From: Planctomycetaceae bacterium
Lineage (GTDB): Bacteria; Planctomycetota; Phycisphaerae; Sedimentisphaerales; UBA12454
Length of the DNA stretch: 64,000 nt
Direction: 5' to 3'
Assembly: GCA_021371795.1 (NCBI GenBank)
Contig: JAJFVK010000014.1
Location: 1 to 64,000, forward strand
The notes beneath the pieces are model-generated. The model was given only the letters and a program-made list of their open reading frames with translations, did not search any database and had not been told where the DNA came from. Below are positions 17,155-24,354 of the stretch, piece by piece; the stretch's first letter is position 1, and each line of letters begins with the position of its first letter. A program made the position numbers and the translations under genes.

Positions 17155-17267
17155 AGCTTTCGTATAAAGGGGCGCAGTATGGGCCGCAGCATCACGGCAT
17201 GGCAGGCTCAAGCCTTGGACGATAAGCCCAACCAGTCCGATAACCTTTATTGGACACCGTGAAAGCT
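17155..17267 (+). ncRNA. Candidate structured RNA upstream of tRNA-Gln
   Basis: About 113 nt with nested long-range pairing. AGCTTTC (17155-17161) pairs with GAAAGCT (17261-17267), and ATAAAGG (17164-17170) with CCTTTAT (17244-17250). Inside are hairpins GCCG/CGGC (17183-17186, 17195-17198), AGGC/GCCT with a 4-nt loop (17204-17215) and GGAC/GTCC (17217-17220, 17235-17238). TGGGC (17180-17184) could pair with GCCCA (17226-17230), making a pseudoknot. The domain is GC-rich within an AT-rich gap and has no coding frame. It matches none of the RNA families I could recall (SRP RNA, RNase P RNA, tmRNA, 6S RNA, common riboswitches), but I cannot search Rfam. Confidence 0.45.
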
Positions 17268-17366
17268 ATAACGATTGAAAATTGTCGATTGAATATTGAA
17301 GATTCATTTTGTCTGTTTGCGTTTTTTTAATTTTTCAATCTTAAATCTTAAATATTCAATATTAAT

Positions 17367-17438
17367 TACCCGGTGGTGTAATCGGTAACACAGAGGTTTT
17401 TGATACCTCCATTCATGGTTCGAGTCCATGCCGGGTAG
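17367..17438 (+). tRNA. tRNA-Gln (TTG)
   Basis: A 72-nt cloverleaf. Acceptor TACCCGG pairs with CCGGGTA, the D-arm is GTGT...ACAC, and the anticodon stem GAGGT/ACCTC encloses the loop TTTTGAT with anticodon TTG. The T-arm contains GGTTCGAGTCC. CCA is not encoded. A terminator hairpin follows. Confidence 0.93.
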
Positions 17439-17444
17439 TATAGT

Positions 17445-17475
17445 CTCAAACTGATTGTCAGTTTGAGAGTTTTTA
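17445..17475 (+). terminator. Terminator after tRNA-Gln, CTCAAACTGA repeat stem
   Basis: CTCAAACTGA (17445-17454) and TCAGTTTGAG (17458-17467) form a 10-bp perfect stem with a 3-nt loop, followed by a T-rich run. The same arms recur in the hairpin at 61710-61736. Confidence 0.8.
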
Positions 17476-17514
17476 GTTTTGAGTTTTTAGTTAAAACTTA
17501 AAAATTGAGGTAAA

Positions 17515-18732
17515 ATGTCTGAAAAAGTAGCGATAATATTGGCTGCAGGTATGAGCAGCAGGATGAACACAAAGCTTCCGAAGGTTCTGCACGAAGTTTG
17601 CGGCAGGCCGATGCTGGCTTATGTGATTGATGCCTGTCGAGAAGCCGGTGTTAAAAAACTCTATATTATTGTCGGCTATGGCAAAGAGCAGGTCATAAAT
17701 TACTTCCACGATGATAAAAATATCGTCTGGGTCGAGCAAAAAGAACAAAAAGGTACCGGACACGCGGTGCTTTGCTGCAAAGAGCATCTTGCCGATTTTG
17801 ATGGCGATACGCTGATTCTTTGCGGCGATATGCCATTGATTCGGCCTGAAATAGTCAAAACGCTGGTCGAAAAACACGACCACGAAGCGGCCGCGGCGAC
17901 GCTGGCGACGGCGATACTCGAAGATACGAGAAGTTACGGCAGAATCATTCGCGATGGTTACGGCAATATTCAGGGTATTGTTGAAGAAGCCGACTGCAAT
18001 CATCAGCAAAAACTGATAAAAGAAGTCAACCCAAGCTATTACTGCTTTAAGAATAAAATTTTGTTCGAAGCGTTGAGCAAGATTACACCCAACAACAAAA
18101 AGAATGAATACTATCTGACAGACGCACTTCATCTGGTTATTAAGGCCGGTCATAGAGTTGTAGCTGTTACGGCGGTTTCGCCGGAAGACGCAATCGGCGT
18201 CAACAGCAGGCAGCAGCTTAGCGAAGTCGGCAGAATTATGCAGCTTAGAATTCAGGACAAATTCGTCAAGAGCGGCGTTACAATTGTTGACCCGCCGAAT
18301 ACCTGGATTGACGCCCGCGCACAAATCGGACTGGATACGGTTATTGAACCGTTTACATATATTCACGGAAAAGTCAAAATCGGGAATAATTGCAGGGTAG
18401 GGCCTTTCGCTTATGTTCGCGAAGGTACGGTACTCGGCAGCGATGTGATTCTCGGCGTTTTCACGGAAGTGAAAAATTCGACGCTTTCCGACGGCGTTCG
18501 GGCAAGACATCACAGTTATATCGGTGACGCGGTGCTGGGCAAAAATGTCGATATCGGAGCGGGCGCGATTACGGCGAATTTTGACGGTCAGAAAATTCAG
18601 AAAACTGAAATCGGCGATAATGTTTTTGTCGGCTGCGGTTCAGTTATTGTAGCACCGGTTAATATTCCGGCTAATATTCAGATTGCACCGGCTTCAGCAG
18701 TTACTTCGGATAGTTTACAAGAGAAAAAGTAA
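17515..18732 (+). CDS. glmU: GlmU-type UDP-N-acetylglucosamine pyrophosphorylase/acetyltransferase
   Basis: Makes UDP-GlcNAc for peptidoglycan and lipid A. The N-terminal nucleotidyltransferase domain has LAAGMSSRMNTKLPK at its start and the CGDMP metal site. From about residue 240 there is a left-handed beta-helix with EVKNS and RHHSYIGDA, then VDIGAGAIT. At 405 residues it is about 50 shorter than typical GlmU, and the usual VNIGAGTIT reads VDIGAGAIT, so acetyltransferase activity is likely but not certain. It could instead be a related sugar-phosphate nucleotidyltransferase. The next gene, prs, feeds nucleotide synthesis. Confidence 0.85.
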   Translation: MSEKVAIILAAGMSSRMNTKLPKVLHEVCGRPMLAYVIDACREAGVKKLYIIVGYGKEQVINYFHDDKNIVWVEQKEQKGTGHAVLCCKEHLADFDGDTLILCGDMPLIRPEIVKTLVEKHDHEAAAATLATAILEDTRSYGRIIRDGYGNIQGIVEEADCNHQQKLIKEVNPSYYCFKNKILFEALSKITPNNKKNEYYLTDALHLVIKAGHRVVAVTAVSPEDAIGVNSRQQLSEVGRIMQLRIQDKFVKSGVTIVDPPNTWIDARAQIGLDTVIEPFTYIHGKVKIGNNCRVGPFAYVREGTVLGSDVILGVFTEVKNSTLSDGVRARHHSYIGDAVLGKNVDIGAGAITANFDGQKIQKTEIGDNVFVGCGSVIVAPVNIPANIQIAPASAVTSDSLQEKK

Positions 18733-18747
18733 GGGATTTACATAGAA

Positions 18748-19692
18748 ATGAAAAATAAAATAAAAGTATTCAGCGGTTCGAGTAATCCGGAACTTACAAA
18801 GAAGATTTGCGAGTATCTTGGAATACCGGTCGGTTGTGCTCATATAGAAAAATTTCCGGATGGCGAAAAAATTATCAAATGTGAAGACGATGTTCGCGGC
18901 AAAGACTGCTTTGTCGTTCAATCTGGCTGCGAACCCGTTGATGAAAATATTATTGAGCTTTTGATTTTTCTCGATTGTCTCAAGCGTGCAAGCGCAATGC
19001 GGGTTACTGCGGTTATTCCGTATTTCGGTTACGCACGTCAGGACAGAAAAGACGAAGGCAGAACGCCTATTACGGCAAAACTTATTTCGAATTTGATTAC
19101 GACGGCAGGTGCTGACAGAGTATTGGCGATGGATTTACACGCCGCCCAGCTTCAGGGATTTTTTGATATTCCTATGGATCATCTGTTCGCAGAGCCTGTG
19201 CTGACAAAATATTTCAATACGAAAAAATTTAAAGATTTGACAGTTGTTTCACCTGATGTAGGCAATATAAAACGCGCGGCAAGATACGTCGAGCATTTGA
19301 ACGGCGAGCTTGCGATTATTCACAAACGCAGATTAAGCAGCAAGGAAGTACAGTGCGGAGCAATCATCGGAACGGTAAAAGGCAGAGATGTTCTGATGTG
19401 CGATGATATGATTTCTACGGCGGGCACGGTGTGCAGCGCAGCAAAACTTGTCAAGGAACAGGGCGCCAATAAAATTTATGTTGGTGCAACGCACGGCGTT
19501 TTTTCTGATAGTGCCGTTGAAAAAATTAAAAAAGCTCCAATCGATGAAATCATCGTTACCGACACTATACCGCTCAAGGCTGAAGCGGCGGCGCTGCCGA
19601 ATATTAAGGTCCTAACGGTGTCTAACATCCTCGGAGAAGCGATAAAACGTATATACAGTAATGAATCAATTAGTGCAATGTTTAGATTATAG
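18748..19692 (+). CDS. prs: Ribose-phosphate pyrophosphokinase
   Basis: Converts ribose 5-phosphate and ATP to PRPP for nucleotide, His and Trp synthesis. The 314-residue protein shows the family's start (FSGSSNPELTKKI), the ATP region YARQDRK, the metal site DLHAAQLQGFF and the PRPP-binding loop DDMISTAGT. Length is typical. It lies 15 nt after glmU and 45 nt before rplY in the common glmU-prs-rplY-pth order. Confidence 0.97.
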   Translation: MKNKIKVFSGSSNPELTKKICEYLGIPVGCAHIEKFPDGEKIIKCEDDVRGKDCFVVQSGCEPVDENIIELLIFLDCLKRASAMRVTAVIPYFGYARQDRKDEGRTPITAKLISNLITTAGADRVLAMDLHAAQLQGFFDIPMDHLFAEPVLTKYFNTKKFKDLTVVSPDVGNIKRAARYVEHLNGELAIIHKRRLSSKEVQCGAIIGTVKGRDVLMCDDMISTAGTVCSAAKLVKEQGANKIYVGATHGVFSDSAVEKIKKAPIDEIIVTDTIPLKAEAAALPNIKVLTVSNILGEAIKRIYSNESISAMFRL

Positions 19693-19737
19693 AAAAAAAC
19701 AATATAAGATTATATAATTAATTTGAGGTAAAAAAGT

Positions 19738-20406
19738 ATGTCGAAGCAAGAGCTGGTTTTAAAGGCACAAACAAGAAAAGAACGTGGCAAAAAAAGCAAT
19801 GCCAAATTGCGCGAGCAGGGCAGTATCCCTGCGATTATTTACGGCCACAAACAGGACCCGCAGTCGGTAACTCTTAGTGAGCACGATTTTGTCGAGGTTC
19901 TTCACAAGGGAAAAAGACTTATGGACGTCGAAGTTGACGGTAAGCCTGAAAAATTCCTGCTCAAGGAAATTCAGTACGACCACCTGGGCAAAAGAATGAT
20001 TCACGTTGATTTCGTCCGCGTTGATTTGAGCGAAAAGGTAACGGTCGAAGTTCCGCTTGTCCTGAAAGGCACCGCAGTTGGCACAACAGAGGGCGGCGTT
20101 CTTGAAGAACATCTGGATAAGATTGAAGTCGAATGTCTGGTAACAGCAATTCCGGAATCAATCGACGTATCGATTAAGGCATTGAAGATTGGCGACTTTA
20201 TGTTTGTCAAAGATATTGTTGTACCGGCAGGTATGAAACTCGTTACGGATCCTGAACTGCTGCTTGTCGCATGCAAGGAACCTGTTGAAATCGCTGAACC
20301 GTCAGCCGAAGACGCTACTCTTGAGCCTGCAGTTCCTGAAGTTATTACTGAACGTAAGCCTAAGGAAGGCGAAGAAGGCGAAGAGGCCGCTGGTGCCAAG
20401 AAATAG
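19738..20406 (+). CDS. rplY: 50S ribosomal protein L25 (CTC/TL5 type)
   Basis: Binds 5S rRNA in the large subunit. The 222-residue form has the N-terminal L25 domain (about 5-95, including GKKSNAKLREQGSIPAIIYG) and the second beta domain of the CTC/TL5 proteins (about 100-185), then an acidic, Glu-rich tail. A GAGG site lies upstream. It stands between prs and pth, as in many bacteria. Confidence 0.94.
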   Translation: MSKQELVLKAQTRKERGKKSNAKLREQGSIPAIIYGHKQDPQSVTLSEHDFVEVLHKGKRLMDVEVDGKPEKFLLKEIQYDHLGKRMIHVDFVRVDLSEKVTVEVPLVLKGTAVGTTEGGVLEEHLDKIEVECLVTAIPESIDVSIKALKIGDFMFVKDIVVPAGMKLVTDPELLLVACKEPVEIAEPSAEDATLEPAVPEVITERKPKEGEEGEEAAGAKK

Positions 20407-20430
20407 TGTTGACGAGCCGGAAAGTTTCCA

Positions 20431-21012
20431 ATGGACGAAATTCGATTAATAGCAGGACTTGGAAATCCCGGTAAGGAATACGAAGGAACTCGTCATAACA
20501 TAGGATTTGAAATAATAGACAGACTGGCGGATAAACTGGGAGCTGATGTACGACAGGATAAATTCGGCGCCGCGTTCGGCCAGACGGCTCTTGAAGATAA
20601 AAAGTTAATATTGTTAAAGCCGCTCAAGTATATGAATAACAGCGGGCAGGCAGTCGCGACCGCGACCGGTTTTTACAAATTGCAGCCATTGCAGATTCTT
20701 GTAATCACCGACGATATGGCGCTCGAGCCGGGATTGATACGGTTAAGAGCCTCCGGTTCGGCCGGCGGACATAACGGCCTTGCTGATATTATTGAAAAGT
20801 TGAGCACAGTTGATTTCGCACGGCTTCGAGTCGGTATCGGCGACAAAGGGCCGACAATCGGAAGAGATTATGTTCTTTCGCGGCCCGGCAAAGAAGAGCA
20901 GGAACTGATAAATCAGGCTGCTTCGCAGGCTGTTGAAGCTGCGATTTTCTGGGCGCACAAAGGTATTGATGCGGCAATGACTAAGTTTAATAAGAAAAAT
21001 AATATTGTTTAA
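20431..21012 (+). CDS. pth: Peptidyl-tRNA hydrolase
   Basis: Releases peptides from peptidyl-tRNA that drops off ribosomes. The 193-residue protein has the hallmark start GLGNPGKEYEGTRHNIGFE with the catalytic His, the KPLKYMNNSG loop, the catalytic Asp region ITDDMAL and GSAGGHNGL. Length is typical. It follows rplY by 24 nt and precedes rpsF. Confidence 0.96.
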   Translation: MDEIRLIAGLGNPGKEYEGTRHNIGFEIIDRLADKLGADVRQDKFGAAFGQTALEDKKLILLKPLKYMNNSGQAVATATGFYKLQPLQILVITDDMALEPGLIRLRASGSAGGHNGLADIIEKLSTVDFARLRVGIGDKGPTIGRDYVLSRPGKEEQELINQAASQAVEAAIFWAHKGIDAAMTKFNKKNNIV

Positions 21013-21029
21013 TTTTTAAGGAGTTTACA

Positions 21030-21476
21030 TTGGAAACCGTAACCAAAAGATTGTACGAGACACTGTTTCTCGTTGATGCCGGCGAAGCTGCGTCGGACTG
21101 GCAGGGCATAAATGATCACATAAAGAAAATTCTCGATCGCAGCGAGGCCGAGATTATTAGTATGCGTAAATGGGACGACAGGCCGCTTGCCTATCCGATT
21201 TTGGGCAAGAAAAGAGGCGTTTATATTCTCGTTTACTTCAACGCCAACAGCAACAAACTCGCTGATATGGAACACGACATCAGACTTTCAGAAAGAATTA
21301 TGCGTTCGATGACTCTTCGCGGCGACCATATTACACAGGCTGATATGGATAAGGATACACCGGCAACGCTTGCTGAAAAAGGCATAGCAAAACCAGTATC
21401 TCCGGTTGCAGAGGCAATAGCAGCAGCAGTTGTTGAAAGTGATGAAGACGCTCCGAGTGTTGACGTTAAGGAATAA
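21030..21476 (+). CDS. rpsF: 30S ribosomal protein S6
   Basis: A small-subunit protein that pairs with S18. The 148-residue product has the S6 fold over residues 5-100 (YETLFLVDAG, then WDDRPLAYPILGKKRGVYILVYF split by loops) and an extended acidic Ala/Glu-rich tail. The start codon is TTG at 21030, with TAAGGAG seven bases upstream; no ATG fits. First gene of rpsF-ssb-rpsR-rplI-dnaB. Confidence 0.94.
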   Translation: METVTKRLYETLFLVDAGEAASDWQGINDHIKKILDRSEAEIISMRKWDDRPLAYPILGKKRGVYILVYFNANSNKLADMEHDIRLSERIMRSMTLRGDHITQADMDKDTPATLAEKGIAKPVSPVAEAIAAAVVESDEDAPSVDVKE

Positions 21477-21518
21477 CCGGCTTATCACGTTGCGTGATAA
21501 ATTTCGAAAGGATGTTTT

Positions 21519-21959
21519 ATGGCGAATTTCAATAAGGTTATTCTGCTGGGCAATCTGACACGCGACCCGCAGTTGTCTTATCTGCCAAATCAGACGGCGG
21601 TCGTTGATTTCGGCCTGGCTATAAATAGAACCTGGACAGGCCAGGACGGGCAAAAAAAAGAAGAAGTTTGCTTTGTAGATTGCAGAACGTTCGGCAAACC
21701 CGCTGAAACGATAAACAAGTACTGCAAAAAAGGCAAACCGCTTATGGTTGAAGGCCGATTGACTTTCGATAGCTGGACTGGCAAGGACGGACAAAAACAC
21801 AGCAGGCACCGTGTTACAGTAGAAAGTTTCCAGTTCATATCTTCTGCACCGGGTGGTCAGGGCGGCCAGGGCGTTGTCGGCGGCGAGTCCCAGATTCCCG
21901 CAAACGATGCGCCAATGGACCAGACCCCGAGCGGCGGCGGAGATGATATACCGTTTTGA
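21519..21959 (+). CDS. ssb: Single-stranded DNA-binding protein
   Basis: Coats single-stranded DNA in replication and repair. The 146-residue protein has the OB-fold start (NKVILLGNLTRDPQL) and WTGQDGQKKEE, a Gly-rich linker, and the acidic C-terminal tip DDIPF that recruits partner proteins. It lies between rpsF and rpsR, a common arrangement. Confidence 0.96.
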   Translation: MANFNKVILLGNLTRDPQLSYLPNQTAVVDFGLAINRTWTGQDGQKKEEVCFVDCRTFGKPAETINKYCKKGKPLMVEGRLTFDSWTGKDGQKHSRHRVTVESFQFISSAPGGQGGQGVVGGESQIPANDAPMDQTPSGGGDDIPF

Positions 21960-22008
21960 TTTAAAATATAAAATTTAAATATAAAATATTATTTTTAGGA
22001 GTCCTTAA

Positions 22009-22278
22009 GTGAAAGGCCAAAATTTTAAAAAGAAGCCGGATAAAATGAAAAAAAGAAAACGGCGAGAAAATGTTACACAGCAGAATCAGTGCAGATTTTG
22101 CCGTGCGAAAACAGAGTATGTCGATTATAAAGATACGGATGTTTTAGGCAAACTGCTTACGCATCGCGGCAAGATTTTCTCACGCAAACGCAGCGGTAAC
22201 TGCGCAAGCTGCCAGAGGAAAGTAAAACTTGCGATTAAACGCTCAAGATTTATGGGTTTGCTTCCGTTCACAAGTTAA
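22009..22278 (+). CDS. rpsR: 30S ribosomal protein S18, zinc-binding form
   Basis: Pairs with S6 on the platform of the 30S subunit. The 89-residue protein has a lysine-rich N terminus and two Cys pairs (CRFC, and CASC later), the zinc-carrying form of S18. The start is GTG at 22009, with TAGGAG upstream. Confidence 0.94.
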   Translation: MKGQNFKKKPDKMKKRKRRENVTQQNQCRFCRAKTEYVDYKDTDVLGKLLTHRGKIFSRKRSGNCASCQRKVKLAIKRSRFMGLLPFTS

Positions 22279-22340
22279 TTTAGAAATCGAATACTGCCGC
22301 GAACATTTTGGTGAGCGGTAAACATTATCGGAGATATTAT

Positions 22341-22838
22341 ATGAATGTTTTGTTAGTTGAAGATGTTGAAAATCTCGGCTGGTACGGCGATGTCGTTAAG
22401 GTTAAAGAAGGCTACGCCAGAAATTATCTTCTGCCGCAGAGACTTGCAGTAGTTCCGAGTGAAGCAAAGATCAAGGCGATGGCTGAAGAAAAAGCCAAAA
22501 GAGCGACTGTAAGGCAGGTTGTTATTGAGAACTTCAAGAAAGCCGCCCAAGCCGTCAATGGCGCAGAAGTCGTACTGGCAGCAAAGGCCAACGAGCAGGG
22601 TCATCTGTTCGGTTCGATTACAGAAAAGGAAATTGCCGTCAATCTTCGCGGTCAGGGATTTGCGATTGAGGATAAATTTGTTCATCTTGACAGCCATATC
22701 AAGGAAGTCGGTGAACGTATCGTTAAATTGAAATTCACAACGGATGTTACAGCTTCGGTAAAAGTCATAGTAGTGCCGGAAGTTGCAAGTACGGAAACGA
22801 CCGATGCCTCCAAAGAAGGACAGACAGAGCAGCAATAA
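22341..22838 (+). CDS. rplI: 50S ribosomal protein L9
   Basis: A large-subunit protein near the L1 stalk. With the ATG at 22341 (GGAGA upstream) the product is 165 residues. It has the N-terminal RNA-binding domain ending in GYARNYLLPQRLA, the connecting helix and the C-terminal domain. The frame stays open further upstream to a TTG at 22308, which adds nothing conserved. Its end overlaps the start of dnaB. Confidence 0.95.
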   Translation: MNVLLVEDVENLGWYGDVVKVKEGYARNYLLPQRLAVVPSEAKIKAMAEEKAKRATVRQVVIENFKKAAQAVNGAEVVLAAKANEQGHLFGSITEKEIAVNLRGQGFAIEDKFVHLDSHIKEVGERIVKLKFTTDVTASVKVIVVPEVASTETTDASKEGQTEQQ

Positions 22839-24210
22839 GGCCGGTTTGCGGCAGGCGGATGCCTCCGCGGCTCTGACCTCAAGGACGATGCCTGAATCGC
22901 TCGAAGCCGAGGCGGCAGTGCTGGGTTCGATGATACTCGACCCGCAGTGCATCGGTTTGGTGGTTCAAAAGCTTACGTCCTCTGCATTTTATCGCATCGA
23001 ACATCAGATGATTTTCGAGGCGGTAATTTCGCTTTGGGACAGGAAAAGCGATACGTTTGACCTTCTGCTCCTGAGGGACGAACTGAAAAACCGCAAGCAG
23101 CTTGAAGAAGTCGGCGGGCCTGAATATCTTGTGAAAGTCGCCGAGGCGGTGCCTTCTGCGGCGAACGTCGAGCATTATGTGCAAATCGTAAAAGATAAGC
23201 AGATGATGCGCGAACTTATCAGCGCCGCGGGCGAAGTGCTTACAGAAGCTCTCGAAGATTCCGGCAGCGTGGCGGAAAAATTGGACAGGGCAGAGCAGAA
23301 GATTTTTACCGTTACGCAGAAAAAAGTCAGCGGTAACGCCGCTTCGATGAAGGAAATTCTGACTGAAACCTTCGAGGCGATTGACAGACGGCAGGGGCAT
23401 CATATTACCGGATTGCCCACAGGTTTTGCCGAACTGGATGATTTGACCTGCGGTTTGCAGAACGGCGAAATGGTTATTATCGCCGGCAGACCAAGTATGG
23501 GAAAGACCAGCTTTGCGATGAATATGGCCGAGCATATCGGGGCGGATAATAATATTCCTGTCGCTATTTTCTCGTTGGAAATGGGCAGACAGCAGCTTGC
23601 CGAGCGTATGCTCTGCAGCAGAGGTATGATTGATTCACAGCTTGTCCGCAAGGGAATGGTCAACGATTCTCAATATCAGGAGCTTGTTCACGCGGCAAGC
23701 GAATTGAGTGAAAAACCGATTTATGTTGACGATACGCCGGGCATTACACCGCTGGAACTTCGCGGCAAAGCAAGGCGTCTTCGCAGCAGATATGGTATTA
23801 AAGCTATCTTTATAGATTATTTACAGCTTATGAGTATGGGCGGTTCGGTCGAGTCGCGTCAGCAGGAAGTCAGTGAAATCAGCAGATATTTAAAGGCGCT
23901 TGCAAGGGAGCTTGAAGTGCCTGTTGTTGTTTTAAGTCAGCTTAATCGCGCGTCTGAAGGCAGAGAAGGACATCGGCCGAGAATGAGCGATCTGCGTGAA
24001 AGCGGCAGTATCGAACAGGATGCCGATGTGATTATGCTTCTGCATCGTGAAGATTACTATCACAAAGGCGAAGCGGATTATGAAGAAACGGCTTTGGCCG
24101 AGGCAATTATAGCAAAACAGCGTAATGGTCCGACAGACACTGTCGAGCTTAGCTTTAATGGTATTTATACTCGTTTCGGCAACAAGGCGAGAGTAAAAGA
24201 ACCGTTTTAG
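22804..24210 (+). CDS. dnaB: Replicative DNA helicase DnaB
   Basis: The hexameric helicase of the replication fork. The N-terminal helical domain begins SLEAEAAVLGSMILDP; the RecA-like domain has Walker A GRPSMGKTSFA and the SQLNRASEGR segment. No intein interrupts it. The start ATG at 22804 lies inside the last codons of rplI (overlap to 22838); a TTG at 22783 is an alternative. The length of about 468 residues is typical. Confidence 0.96.
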   Translation: MPPKKDRQSSNKAGLRQADASAALTSRTMPESLEAEAAVLGSMILDPQCIGLVVQKLTSSAFYRIEHQMIFEAVISLWDRKSDTFDLLLLRDELKNRKQLEEVGGPEYLVKVAEAVPSAANVEHYVQIVKDKQMMRELISAAGEVLTEALEDSGSVAEKLDRAEQKIFTVTQKKVSGNAASMKEILTETFEAIDRRQGHHITGLPTGFAELDDLTCGLQNGEMVIIAGRPSMGKTSFAMNMAEHIGADNNIPVAIFSLEMGRQQLAERMLCSRGMIDSQLVRKGMVNDSQYQELVHAASELSEKPIYVDDTPGITPLELRGKARRLRSRYGIKAIFIDYLQLMSMGGSVESRQQEVSEISRYLKALARELEVPVVVLSQLNRASEGREGHRPRMSDLRESGSIEQDADVIMLLHREDYYHKGEADYEETALAEAIIAKQRNGPTDTVELSFNGIYTRFGNKARVKEPF

Positions 24211-24216
24211 CAAAAC

Positions 24217-24242
24217 CTGAAGAATACCACAGGTATTTTTTA
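24217..24242 (+). terminator. Terminator after dnaB
   Basis: AATACC (24223-24228) and GGTATT (24232-24237) form a short stem with a 3-nt loop, followed by a T-run. It is just past the dnaB stop and ends the ribosomal/replication operon. Confidence 0.6.
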
Positions 24243-24354
24243 ATTGCGCGTTGAACGGTTTATAAGTTATTGCACCGGCTTCGCTAAGCCGCGATGTGTA
24301 AACGCGATTTTTTAATGCCGTTGGTATAAGGATAGATTTGTAGAAAGGGATTTT

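Noticed and set aside
17155-17267. 6S RNA or SRP RNA assignment for the structured segment
   Set aside because: The long outer stem is suggestive of 6S, but the conserved bubble and SRP Alu or GGAA features could not be identified by eye.
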